Shown: positions 25,040-33,349 of the stretch, piece by piece
How the letters are laid out: each line of letters starts with the position of its first letter
How positions within the stretch are numbered: position 1 is the first letter of the stretch
Origin: Paracoccus haematequi
GTDB lineage: Bacteria > Pseudomonadota > Alphaproteobacteria > Rhodobacterales > Rhodobacteraceae
Direction of reading: 5' to 3'
Assembly: GCA_945881965.1 (NCBI GenBank)
Contig: CAMCVS010000006.1
Location: 1 to 64,000, forward strand
Length of the DNA stretch: 64,000 nucleotides
Made by a program: the position numbers and the translations under genes
Notes under the pieces: model-generated
The model's input: only the letters and a program-made list of their open reading frames with translations
Databases searched by the model: none
Told to the model about the DNA's origin: nothing

Positions 25040-27321
25040 CCGCCGCTGCCCCCACCTCTCCGCTGACCCTGACGATGGCGCAGGGCGGCAAGGCGCGGCT
25101 GATGACGGTCGCCCCTGCCGCGCAGCCATCCGAGGCGGCGCAGCCCGAAACTCACCGCTTTGATGACCGCGCCCGCAGCCGCGCCGATCTGGCGCGGGTC
25201 TATGCCGGGTTGCTGGGGGTCGAGGTGCTGGCGTCCGATATCCTTGAATCCATCGCCACCGCCCAACAGCCGGGCGCACCGGTCCGCGCCGAAACGCTGG
25301 CGCAGGCGTTGCAGAACGCGGGCCTGCTGGCGGCGGTTGAAACGGTGCAGACGCTGCGTGACGGGCGGTGGCCCGCGCTGGCCTTGATGACATCGGGGCA
25401 GTTCCTGCTGGTGGTCGGACAGTCCAGAGATCGGGCGCGCGGCGATCTGGTGATCTATGACACCACCTGCCCCGACAACCGCGCCCATGTGGCCCTGACG
25501 GATTTCACCCCCTATTTCACCGGCACGCTGGTGCGCGCCGAGGCCCCCATCGACCGCATCGTAGCGTCCCATGTCCCTGACCAGACGCCCGCGCATTGGT
25601 TCTGGGGCAGTTTCGCGCAATTCCGCCGCCAGTTCGCCGAGGTGGCGCTGGGGTCGCTGGTGGGCAACATGCTGGCCGTGGCCGTGGCGCTGTTTTCGTT
25701 GCAGGTCTATGACCGCGTAATCCCGCACCAATCCGAACCCACGCTGTGGGTGCTGGCGGCAGGCGCGATGCTGGCGCTGCTGATGGAGGCGCTGGTCAAG
25801 GGCGCGCGCGCCGCGCTGATGGATGGCGCGGGCCGCCAGATCGAACTGGGCGTGCAGGAAATGCTGATGGACCGCCTGTTGGGCATGCGGTCCGACCTGA
25901 AAGGCCGCTCGCCGTCGCAACTGTTTGCCACCATGCGCGAATTCGGCTCGGTGCGCGAGTTTTTCACCGCGTCCACCGTGGGCACGCTGGCCGATATCCC
26001 GTTCATCTTCGTGTTCCTGATGCTGGTCGCCTCCATCGCAGGCCCCGTTGTCTGGGTGCTGTTGGCAGGGGCCATCATCATGGTGCTGCCGGGGCTGTTC
26101 TTTCAGGGCACCATGGTGCGGCTGACCCATGAAATGCAAGGCGCATCGGCCAAATCCTCGCGCATGCTGCACGAAACACTGTTCGAACTGGACACCGTCA
26201 AAACCCAGCGCGCTGAAGACCGGGTGCGGCGGCTGTGGACGGAACTGACCGCGCTGACCGCGCTGAAATCATCCGAACAGCGCCGCATTGCATCCGCCCT
26301 GTCGATCTGGAGCGCGGGGGTGCAACAGGCAACTTATGTCGCCGCCGTGGTCGCGGGAGCGTATCTGGTGTTTCAGGGCCATCTGACGGTGGGATCCATC
26401 ATCGCGACCGGCATCCTGACCAGCCGCACCTTGGCCCCGCTGACGCAACTGGCCAACCTCTGGGCGCGCTGGACCAACGTCAAGGCGGCGCTCGATGCAA
26501 TGGAAGGCATCGTGGACGCGCCCCAGGACGCCGACGAGACCCGCAGCTATCTGCGCCGCGAAACGCTGAAGGGCCAGTTTGAACTGCGCGAGGTGCAATA
26601 CCGCTATGACGAGGATTGCGCGCCTGCCATCGACATTCCGGCGCTGATGATCCAGCCGGGGCAGCATCTGGCGATCCTTGGCGCGAACGGGTCGGGCAAA
26701 TCCACATTCCTGAAAATGCTGACCGGGCTTTATGCCCCGACGCGCGGCACGCTGATGATCGACGGCACCGACATGGCCCAGATCGAACCGCGCGATGTGC
26801 GCCGCCTGATCGGATACTTGGGCGCGGATGTGCGGCTGTTTGCGGGCACACTGCGCGAAAACCTGAACCTGAACATGCTGGAACGCGACGATGGCCGCCT
26901 GATGCAGGCGCTGGATTTCGCGGGGCTGGGGCCGTTTGTTGCCAGCCACCCCAAGGGGCTGGACCTGCCCATTCAGGATGGCGGCGCGGGGCTGTCATCG
27001 GGACAGCGGCAATCCATCGGCTGGGCGCGGCTGTGGTTGCAGAACCCCAAGGTGGTGCTGCTGGACGAACCCACCGCCACGCTGGACCAGACGCTGGAGG
27101 CGACGATTGTCTCGCGCCTTGGTCCCTGGCTGGAAGGGCGCACCGCGATCATCGCCACGCACCGGGTGCCGATCCTGCAACTGACCAACCGCGTCACCAT
27201 CCTGCAAGGCGGGCGGCTGGCCGTTGATGGCCCGCGCGATCAGGTGCTGGCGCATCTGGCGCGGGGCGGTGTCGCCGCGCCCGTTCCAGTTCCGGCTCCG
27301 GGCAAGGGAGGCCTGCCATGA
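25036..27321 (+). CDS. Type I secretion ABC transporter (permease/ATPase) with degenerate C39-like domain
   Basis: A 761-residue inner-membrane exporter for the adhesin. Residues 40-185 resemble a C39 peptidase fold but lack the catalytic cysteine, so this is a substrate-docking rather than cleaving domain. The membrane domain spans about 200-480 (LGSLVGNMLAVAVALFSLQVYDRVIP onward). The ATPase has Walker A GANGSGKST at 549-557, signature LSSGQRQSIGWAR and Walker B VVLLDEPTATLD. The likely start is TTG at 25036, overlapping the TGA of the outer-membrane factor as TTGA with GGGA upstream; an ATG at 25075 is the alternative. Confidence 0.92.
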   Translation: MTAAAPTSPLTLTMAQGGKARLMTVAPAAQPSEAAQPETHRFDDRARSRADLARVYAGLLGVEVLASDILESIATAQQPGAPVRAETLAQALQNAGLLAAVETVQTLRDGRWPALALMTSGQFLLVVGQSRDRARGDLVIYDTTCPDNRAHVALTDFTPYFTGTLVRAEAPIDRIVASHVPDQTPAHWFWGSFAQFRRQFAEVALGSLVGNMLAVAVALFSLQVYDRVIPHQSEPTLWVLAAGAMLALLMEALVKGARAALMDGAGRQIELGVQEMLMDRLLGMRSDLKGRSPSQLFATMREFGSVREFFTASTVGTLADIPFIFVFLMLVASIAGPVVWVLLAGAIIMVLPGLFFQGTMVRLTHEMQGASAKSSRMLHETLFELDTVKTQRAEDRVRRLWTELTALTALKSSEQRRIASALSIWSAGVQQATYVAAVVAGAYLVFQGHLTVGSIIATGILTSRTLAPLTQLANLWARWTNVKAALDAMEGIVDAPQDADETRSYLRRETLKGQFELREVQYRYDEDCAPAIDIPALMIQPGQHLAILGANGSGKSTFLKMLTGLYAPTRGTLMIDGTDMAQIEPRDVRRLIGYLGADVRLFAGTLRENLNLNMLERDDGRLMQALDFAGLGPFVASHPKGLDLPIQDGGAGLSSGQRQSIGWARLWLQNPKVVLLDEPTATLDQTLEATIVSRLGPWLEGRTAIIATHRVPILQLTNRVTILQGGRLAVDGPRDQVLAHLARGGVAAPVPVPAPGKGGLP

Positions 27322-28505
27322 CCGCATCCGCCACCAACCTGTCGGCGCAATTGCGGGTCCGGATGCACGGCCCGTCCTGGATGATCTGGATCTGCGGCGC
27401 GTCCCTTGCGGTGTTCATCCTGTGGGCGGCCTTTGCCTGGGTCGATGAAATCGTGCGCGCACCGGGCGAGTTCATCTCGTCCTCGCGCCCGCAGATCATC
27501 CAGAACCTTGAAGGCGGCATCCTGTCGGAATTGCTGGTCAAGGAAGGCGATGTGGTCAATCGCGGCGATGTGCTGGCGCGCCTGCATGGCACGCAATTCC
27601 GGTCCTCGGTCGATGATCTGGTGGACCAGATTTCCGCGCTCGAGGTCCGCCGCCTGCGGCTCGAGGCTGAACTGGCCGGACAATTCGATTTCGCCGTGCC
27701 CGAAGATCTAGAGGCGCGCACCCCGGCCATCATCGCGTCTGAACGCGCGCTGTTGCAGGCCCGCCAATCCGATTTCGTCAGCCGCAGCGAAGGCGCGCAG
27801 CGGGTGCTGGATCAGGCCGCCAAGGAATTGTCGCTGCTGGAAGCCATGCTGGGCGAAAAGATCGTCTCGCTGATCGAGGTGACGCGCGCGCGCAAGGAAC
27901 ATGCCGACGCCCGCATCCGGCTGGACGAGATCACCACCACCACCGAATTGCAGCGCGCACAGGATTATTCCGACACGCTGAAAGAACTGGCCACCCTGCG
28001 CCAAAACCTGAAATCCAGCGAGGACCAGTTGAACCGCACCGTTCTGGTCAGCCCGATGCGCGGCATCGTCAACAATCTGGGGGTGACCACGATTGGCGGC
28101 GTGATCCGCCCCGGCGAGGAAATCGCCCAGATCAGCCCATTGGATGAAGAGATGTTCGTCGAGGCCCGCGTGAAACCGCAGGATATCGCGGGGGTGCGTC
28201 CGGGGCAGGAGGCGACGATCAAGCTGTCGGCCTATGACTATACCATCTGGGGCACGCTGAAGGGCCGGGTGGACGTGATCTCTGCCGACACATTCAAGGA
28301 CGAACGCGCCCGCGACCCGGATGCCTCGGCGCATTACAAAGTGACGCTGCGGGTGGACATGGACGCGCTGACGCCGCGGCAGGCCGCGATGGAAATCCGC
28401 CCCGGCATGCAGGCGACCGCCGAACTGCACACCGGCGAAAAGACCGTGCTGCAATATCTGCTGAAACCGCTCTACAAATCGCGCGAGGCCTTCCGCGAGC
28501 CGTGA
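27318..28505 (+). CDS. HlyD-family type I secretion periplasmic adaptor
   Basis: A 395-residue membrane-fusion protein linking the ABC exporter to the outer-membrane channel. It has one inner-membrane helix at about residues 21-41 and a lipoyl/barrel-sandwich half (FISSSRPQIIQNLEGGILSELLVKEGDVV). A long coiled-coil hairpin covers about 95-240, followed by the second half (LVSPMRGIVNNLGVTTIGGVIRPGE) and the beta domain ending in the HlyD motif MEIRPGMQATAELHTGEKTVLQYLLKPL. Its ATG overlaps the ABC-gene stop by 4 nt, so translation is coupled. The last 34 nt overlap the convergent yciB gene. Confidence 0.95.
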   Translation: MTASATNLSAQLRVRMHGPSWMIWICGASLAVFILWAAFAWVDEIVRAPGEFISSSRPQIIQNLEGGILSELLVKEGDVVNRGDVLARLHGTQFRSSVDDLVDQISALEVRRLRLEAELAGQFDFAVPEDLEARTPAIIASERALLQARQSDFVSRSEGAQRVLDQAAKELSLLEAMLGEKIVSLIEVTRARKEHADARIRLDEITTTTELQRAQDYSDTLKELATLRQNLKSSEDQLNRTVLVSPMRGIVNNLGVTTIGGVIRPGEEIAQISPLDEEMFVEARVKPQDIAGVRPGQEATIKLSAYDYTIWGTLKGRVDVISADTFKDERARDPDASAHYKVTLRVDMDALTPRQAAMEIRPGMQATAELHTGEKTVLQYLLKPLYKSREAFREP

Positions 28506-29134
28506 CGCCTTGGCCGGTCGGCGCGACGCGGCTTTTTCGGCTTTTCCAGCGTGACATTGTCCACGAACACGCCCATCTGCGCCATAAAGAAACCGGCAAT
28601 CGCGACGGGCATCACGAATGTCTCGAACATGACCCAGACGGTTTCGGATTGGGTGCGCCAGACCAGTTCATTGGCCGCCGCCGCCACCACGAACATCGCC
28701 ATCACCCGCCGCGTCAGGATCATCCAGCCCGCCGGATGCATCGGCAGCATGTCCTCCATGACGTACTTCAGCCAGGATTGCCCGCGCAACAGCCCAACCC
28801 CCAGGATCGCGGCCAGCGTCAGATAGACCGCCGTGGGTTTCATTTTCAGCAGTGCGGGGTCGTTCATCCACACGCCAAGCCCGCCGAACAGGGCGATCAT
28901 CACGGCGGTGACGACCTGCATCCGCGACACCCGTCCCGACAGCCCCCATTGCGCGGCGATGGCCAGCAGGAACACCGGGATGAACAGCGCCGTGACCGCC
29001 ACAAACCCGGTGTATTCCGTGCCCGCAATCACGAAGGTGTCGGTGCGGTAGACCAGATAGGTGACCACAAATCCCAGCACCGGGCCGAATTCCAGCGCGG
29101 CCCTGACCCAGGGATGAACGGGTTGGACTGTCAT
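28472..29134 (-). CDS. yciB: Inner membrane-spanning protein YciB (septation protein A family)
   Basis: A 220-residue polytopic membrane protein with about five or six hydrophobic helices. YciB hallmarks are the opening helix after EFGPVLGFVVTYLVY, the GGLGVWMNDPALLKMKPTAVYLTLAAI stretch and LTRRVMAMFVVAAAANELVWRTQSETVWVMFE near the C-terminus. YciB affects cell envelope and cell length in enterobacteria; its molecular role is unsettled. The start is ATG 29134. The basic C-terminal tail is encoded by DNA that overlaps hlyD on the other strand. Confidence 0.92.
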   Translation of the reverse strand: MTVQPVHPWVRAALEFGPVLGFVVTYLVYRTDTFVIAGTEYTGFVAVTALFIPVFLLAIAAQWGLSGRVSRMQVVTAVMIALFGGLGVWMNDPALLKMKPTAVYLTLAAILGVGLLRGQSWLKYVMEDMLPMHPAGWMILTRRVMAMFVVAAAANELVWRTQSETVWVMFETFVMPVAIAGFFMAQMGVFVDNVTLEKPKKPRRADRPRRHGSRKASRDL

Positions 29135-29285
29135 GCCCTGTGGCCTTTCCGTGCGGGGGATTGTTCTTTTCTGCGAGCGGACATGTGGTGTGGCAGACCC
29201 TCTTGCAAGGGACACAGGCCAATGCGCCGCGATGGCTTGGCTTTCGCCGGGGGCAGGCGCATAAGCCCGCAAAACCCCGGAGCCG

Positions 29286-29804
29286 ATGATGACCGCCTGC
29301 CAGCTTTGCACTGCCCCCGATGCCATGCCCGTCCCCCTGTCGCCTTCTGGTCAGGCCGATCTGTGCCCCACCTGCGCGGGCGCGATGACCGGGCCTGTTG
29401 TGGATGCCCCCCATTGGTCCTGCCTGCATGATGCGGTCTGGTCGGAGGACGCGGTTGTGCAGGGCATGGCCTGGCGGGTGCTGACGCGGCTGGGGGCGCC
29501 TTGGGCCAATGACCTGATGGACATCTGCGATCCGTCACCCGAGGTGCGCGCCTGGGCCGAAAACGGGGCCGGGGCCGAGGCACCCGACGCCATCATCCAC
29601 CGCGACAGCAACGGCGCGGTGCTGGCACAGGGCGATACCGTGACCCTGATCAAGGATTTGCCCGTCAAGGGCGCGGGCTTCACCGCCAAACGCGGCACGG
29701 CGGTGCGGGGCATTTCGCTCGTGCCTGACAATGCCGGCCACATCGAAGGCCGCGTTGAAGGCCAGCGCATCGTCATCCTGACCGAATACGTCAAAAAGGT
29801 CTGA
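29286..29804 (+). CDS. yjdM: YjdM/PhnA-family zinc-ribbon protein
   Basis: A 172-residue protein with an N-terminal zinc ribbon (CQLCTAP and LCPTCAG), a middle linker and the C-terminal PhnA domain (RDSNGAVLAQGDTVTLIKDLPVKG, then GHIEGRVEGQRIVILTEYVKKV). Despite the old name, the family is not a phosphonoacetate hydrolase and its function is unclear. Two adjacent ATGs (29286 and 29289) share a GGAG site; the second has the better spacing. It lies 3 nt upstream of the HAD phosphatase gene, so cotranscription is likely. Confidence 0.88.
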   Translation: MMTACQLCTAPDAMPVPLSPSGQADLCPTCAGAMTGPVVDAPHWSCLHDAVWSEDAVVQGMAWRVLTRLGAPWANDLMDICDPSPEVRAWAENGAGAEAPDAIIHRDSNGAVLAQGDTVTLIKDLPVKGAGFTAKRGTAVRGISLVPDNAGHIEGRVEGQRIVILTEYVKKV

Positions 29805-29807
29805 GCC

Positions 29808-30452
29808 ATGACCGTTGCCGGCGTCATCTTTGATCTGGACGGAACCCTTGTAGATACCGAAAGCGTGGCGGTGCAGGGCGGGTTGGCCGCGCTGGAAACG
29901 TTGGGCTATCAGGGGGATGCCGCGCTGTTTCACAGCCTTGTGGGCCGGGACGAGGCGGCGGGGGCGGCGATCCTCTGCGCGCGTTTTGGCGCGGATTTCC
30001 CGTTGGACCGTGTGGGGGCGCTGTGGGATGCGGCATGTGACCGGCTGATGGCGGCGCAGGGCCTGCCGGTGAAACCCGGTGTTGTGGCGCTGCTGGACCT
30101 GCTGGCGGCGCGCGCCATCCCCTATGCGATTGCCACCTCGTCGCGGCGCGCGCGGGCACTGGCAAAGCTGACGCTGGCGGGGATTGCCGCGCGGTTTGAC
30201 ACGCTGGTGACCTTTGACGACGTGACCCACCCGAAACCCCATCCCGAGCCTTACCTGCGCGCAGCGGCGGCGCTGCGGCTGGCCCCCGCCGATTGCGTGG
30301 TGTTCGAGGACAGCGATGTGGGCGCAGAATCGGCGCATCGTGCGGGCTGTATCGTGATGCAAATCCCCGACCTCGTGCCGGGGCATGGCCGGTTCGCCCA
30401 TCACACCGCGCCCGACCTTTTGACGGGTGCGGCATTGGTGGGGTTGGTCTAG
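29808..30452 (+). CDS. HAD-family hydrolase (beta-phosphoglucomutase-like)
   Basis: A 214-residue haloacid-dehalogenase phosphatase. Motif I is VIFDLDGTLVDTE with the nucleophile Asp at residue 9. Motif II is the Thr in IATSSRRAR, motif III the Lys in HPKPHPEPY and motif IV VVFEDSDVGAESA. A helical cap domain fits between motifs I and II, as in the CbbY/beta-phosphoglucomutase group. The substrate is probably a sugar phosphate or phosphoglycolate-like compound, but cannot be specified. Its 3' end overlaps the convergent DUF2125 gene by 4 nt. Confidence 0.9.
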   Translation: MTVAGVIFDLDGTLVDTESVAVQGGLAALETLGYQGDAALFHSLVGRDEAAGAAILCARFGADFPLDRVGALWDAACDRLMAAQGLPVKPGVVALLDLLAARAIPYAIATSSRRARALAKLTLAGIAARFDTLVTFDDVTHPKPHPEPYLRAAAALRLAPADCVVFEDSDVGAESAHRAGCIVMQIPDLVPGHGRFAHHTAPDLLTGAALVGLV

Positions 30453-31450
30453 CGCAGCCGGATCACCGGGGCGGGGCCAACCGGGATCGGGCCGACAAAC
30501 ACCAGCCCGCGCGCGAAATCCAGCGGCAGATCAAGTGAATTGGGATTGCCGCTGGCGCGCGCCAGCATCCCCAGCACACCTTCCGCCTGATCCGCCACAC
30601 GCGGGGCCAGCGCGCCGGATGTTTCGGCCATCGCCAGCATCTGCTGCCAGTTCTGCGCCTTGATGGTGATACGCCCCTCGGGGCGGCCCTCGGCGTCCAC
30701 CGTCACCTTCCCCGCCATCGCAATGTCCAGATCGCCCCATTTCGCCTGGGCAAGGCTCAGGTCGATCAGCACCGGCTGGGGGCGCGCCTGTTCGACGGCG
30801 GACCGGTCCCAGGGCTTGTCAAACGCGGCCACCAGATCGACACTTAATGCCGAGAACCGCTGCGGCAGGCTGTCGGCGGCCCCGACCAGACGCCGCAGAC
30901 CGGGCGGCAGCGAAAGATCTTGCGTCGAAATACCAAAGCGATAGCGCGCGGGCCCCTCATCCTGCCGGTCCACGGCGCTGCGAAAGGCGGTCATGCTGAC
31001 CTCTTCGCCGCTTTCCGCGCGCAGCGTCAGCGTATCGGCCACCATCGTCATGCGGTCCAGTTCAAGCGATGGCCCCGCGCGCAACACAAGGCTGGCCTGC
31101 ATCTTGGCCGACAGGATGCGCAGTTTCGCATCCGGCGCGGCCAGCGCATGGTCCGGCGGCCAGACCGCGATCACATGGTTGGGCTGATAGGACAGCGCCA
31201 GCACCTGAAAGAACGGCGCTTCCCAGGCCCAGCCCGTCGCCGGATCGGCCAGACGCGGCTGGGTCAGCGTGATGTCAAAGCGGTTGGGAAAACCCGCCAC
31301 CGACAGGTCGGCATAATCCGCGACCCAGCCCGCGCTGCGCCGCGCCTCGAACCAGCCCGCAAAGGCCGTGCGCGCCCCCCATGCGCCAAACGCCCACCAG
31401 CCCGCCCAGAGCAGGGACGCCACCAGAACCACCCCCAACAGCCGCCGCAT
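30449..31450 (-). CDS. DUF2125 domain-containing protein
   Basis: A 333-residue protein with an N-terminal membrane anchor or signal (residues 3-25, LLGVVLVASLLWAGWWAFGAWG) and an extended beta-rich exported part. DUF2125 hallmarks are YADLSVAGFPNRFDITLTQPRLADP and APFFQVLALSYQPNHVIAVWPPDHAL. It is probably periplasmic and inner-membrane attached; these proteins recall AsmA-like lipid-handling folds, but no function is known. It is divergent from the ChaC-like gene, with 74 bp between the starts. Confidence 0.88.
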   Translation of the reverse strand: MRRLLGVVLVASLLWAGWWAFGAWGARTAFAGWFEARRSAGWVADYADLSVAGFPNRFDITLTQPRLADPATGWAWEAPFFQVLALSYQPNHVIAVWPPDHALAAPDAKLRILSAKMQASLVLRAGPSLELDRMTMVADTLTLRAESGEEVSMTAFRSAVDRQDEGPARYRFGISTQDLSLPPGLRRLVGAADSLPQRFSALSVDLVAAFDKPWDRSAVEQARPQPVLIDLSLAQAKWGDLDIAMAGKVTVDAEGRPEGRITIKAQNWQQMLAMAETSGALAPRVADQAEGVLGMLARASGNPNSLDLPLDFARGLVFVGPIPVGPAPVIRLR

Positions 31451-31524
31451 CGTTCGCCCCTTTGTGCTTTGTCGTCCCAGCCCTTACACAGACCACGCGG
31501 TGACTGCCAGAAGGACGGCGCAAG

Positions 31525-32064
31525 ATGACGCTTTGGGTGTTTGCCTATGGCTCTTTGCTGTGGAATCCCGGTTTCGCGGTGGCGGAACGGGTGCGCGCCT
31601 GTCTGCCGGGATGGCGGCGCGGGTTCTGCATGCGGTCGATCCACTATCGCGGCACGCCCGCCCGGCCGGGTCTGGTGCTGGGGCTGGATCAGGGCGGGGA
31701 ATGCGACGGCATCGCGCTGCGCGCCGCACCGGGCACCGAGGCGGCCACCCGCGCCTACCTGCATGACCGCGAGATGATCGGGTCGGCCTACCGCGAATGT
31801 GAAATGCCGGTCGATCTGGCCGATGGGCGGCAGGTGGCGGCGCTGACCTATGTGCTGGACCGCGTCCATCCGCTGTATTGCGGCGCATTGTCGTTGCCAG
31901 AGCAGGCGCAGATCATCGCGGCGGCCTGCGGTGACCGGGGGCCGAACCGCGATTACCTGTGGAACACCGCAGCCCATCTGGCCGACCTTGGCATCCATGA
32001 CCCCGACATGGTCTGGCTCGCCGAACATGTGCGCGGCATTTGCACCGCATCTGGGGGCAAATGA
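31525..32064 (+). CDS. ChaC-like gamma-glutamylcyclotransferase
   Basis: A 179-residue enzyme of the glutathione-specific gamma-glutamylcyclotransferase family, expected to split glutathione into 5-oxoproline and Cys-Gly in the cytosol. The substrate loop is VFAYGSLLWNPGF at residues 4-16. The REMIGSAYRECEMPV-like region supplies the acidic catalytic residue, and NRDYLWNTAAHLADLGI is the usual C-terminal ChaC motif. It starts at ATG 31525. Confidence 0.9.
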   Translation: MTLWVFAYGSLLWNPGFAVAERVRACLPGWRRGFCMRSIHYRGTPARPGLVLGLDQGGECDGIALRAAPGTEAATRAYLHDREMIGSAYRECEMPVDLADGRQVAALTYVLDRVHPLYCGALSLPEQAQIIAAACGDRGPNRDYLWNTAAHLADLGIHDPDMVWLAEHVRGICTASGGK

Positions 32065-32149
32065 CGCGAAATCCGCATAAATCCTTGCGTTTTGGTGGCC
32101 CAACCCACTAGATATAGCGCAACCGAAACAGCGTCAGGATATGGCCGCC

Positions 32150-33346
32150 ATGGATCAGCCGGACCACGACGCCAGATTGCATTTCTCGCAGCCCATCCGG
32201 CAGATGCTGTCGATGGCGGCTGTTCTGGGCTTGGCCGGATTTGGCGTGGTCATGGCCTTGCCCAGCCTCTTGCCGGTTGTCACCAACAGCCCGTTCCTGA
32301 ACGGCTTCATCCTGTTCATCTTTGCGTTGGGGGTGCTGGCCTGCATCTGGCAGGTGATCACGCTGGCCATCGCGGTGCGCTGGATCGAACGCTTTGCGCG
32401 CGGCGAGGCGATGACGGCAGCGCCCCAGATGCTGGCCCCGCTGGCCGCGCTGTTGGGGCAACGCGGCGCGCGGATGCAGATCGCCACATCGTCGCAGCGG
32501 TCCATTCTGGATTCGGTCGCCCAGCGGTTGGACGAGGCGCGCGACATCACGCGGTATCTCGCCAGCCTGTTGATTTTCCTTGGGCTTTTGGGCACATTTT
32601 ATGGGCTTGCAACCACCGTGCCCGCCCTTGTGGAAACAATCCGCAGCTTGGCCCCGCAAGAGGGCGAAGACGGCGTGGCGGTGTTCGCCCGCCTGATGAG
32701 CGGGCTGGACAAGCAGTTGCAGGGCATGGGCACGGCGTTTGGATCGTCGCTGTTGGGGCTGGCGGGGTCGATGCTGATCGGGTTGCTGGACCTGTTCGCG
32801 GGCCATGGCCAGAACCGGTTTTACCGCGAGTTGGAAGAATGGCTGTCGAGCTTTACCCGCGTCGGCTATGCCGGGGCCGAGGGCGATGGCGCATTGTCGG
32901 CGCAGGTGGCCGAGGCGCTGCATGACCAGATCGAGGCGTTGCAAGGCCTGTTTGCAGCCGCAGAGACGGCGCGCGCGGCCACGGATGCGCGGCTGGCGGG
33001 GCTGACGGACGCGCTGTGGCGGCTGACCGAAGGCCTGTCCGAAAACGTGCCTGCACAAAAACACAGCGCCGAGGCGCTGGCGCGCGTGGCCGACGGGCAG
33101 GACCGGCTGACGGCGGTGCTGGAGGCGGTGGAACGTGGCGAAGGGCTGGACGCCGAAAGCCGGATGCGGCTGCGGTCGATCGACGTGCAACTGCTGCGCG
33201 TTCTTGAGGAAATCAGCGCCGGACGGCAGGAAAGCATGACCGAATTGCGCACCGATCTGGCGGCGCTGACGCGGGTGATCTCGCTTGCGGGGCGCAATGC
33301 GGGTGGGCCGCCAGCAGGCGGCGGGCGCCGCCGCGAGGGGGCCTGA
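32150..33346 (+). CDS. MotA/TolQ/ExbB-type proton-channel subunit
   Basis: About 398 residues. Helices at about 20-45, 50-75, 135-160 and 195-220 match the four-helix MotA/TolQ layout, with the family core around LLIFLGLLGTFYGLATTVPALVETI and GMGTAFGSSLLGLAGSMLIGLLDL. After the last helix a 150-residue cytoplasmic helical tail follows (ALHDQIEALQGLFAAAETARAATDARL onward). It pairs with the MotB-like gene 3 nt downstream to form a predicted ion-driven motor or force-transducing complex. ATG 32150 is preferred because AGGA lies about 10 nt upstream; ATG 32141 sits too close to it. Confidence 0.85.
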   Translation: MDQPDHDARLHFSQPIRQMLSMAAVLGLAGFGVVMALPSLLPVVTNSPFLNGFILFIFALGVLACIWQVITLAIAVRWIERFARGEAMTAAPQMLAPLAALLGQRGARMQIATSSQRSILDSVAQRLDEARDITRYLASLLIFLGLLGTFYGLATTVPALVETIRSLAPQEGEDGVAVFARLMSGLDKQLQGMGTAFGSSLLGLAGSMLIGLLDLFAGHGQNRFYRELEEWLSSFTRVGYAGAEGDGALSAQVAEALHDQIEALQGLFAAAETARAATDARLAGLTDALWRLTEGLSENVPAQKHSAEALARVADGQDRLTAVLEAVERGEGLDAESRMRLRSIDVQLLRVLEEISAGRQESMTELRTDLAALTRVISLAGRNAGGPPAGGGRRREGA

Positions 33347-33349
33347 GCG

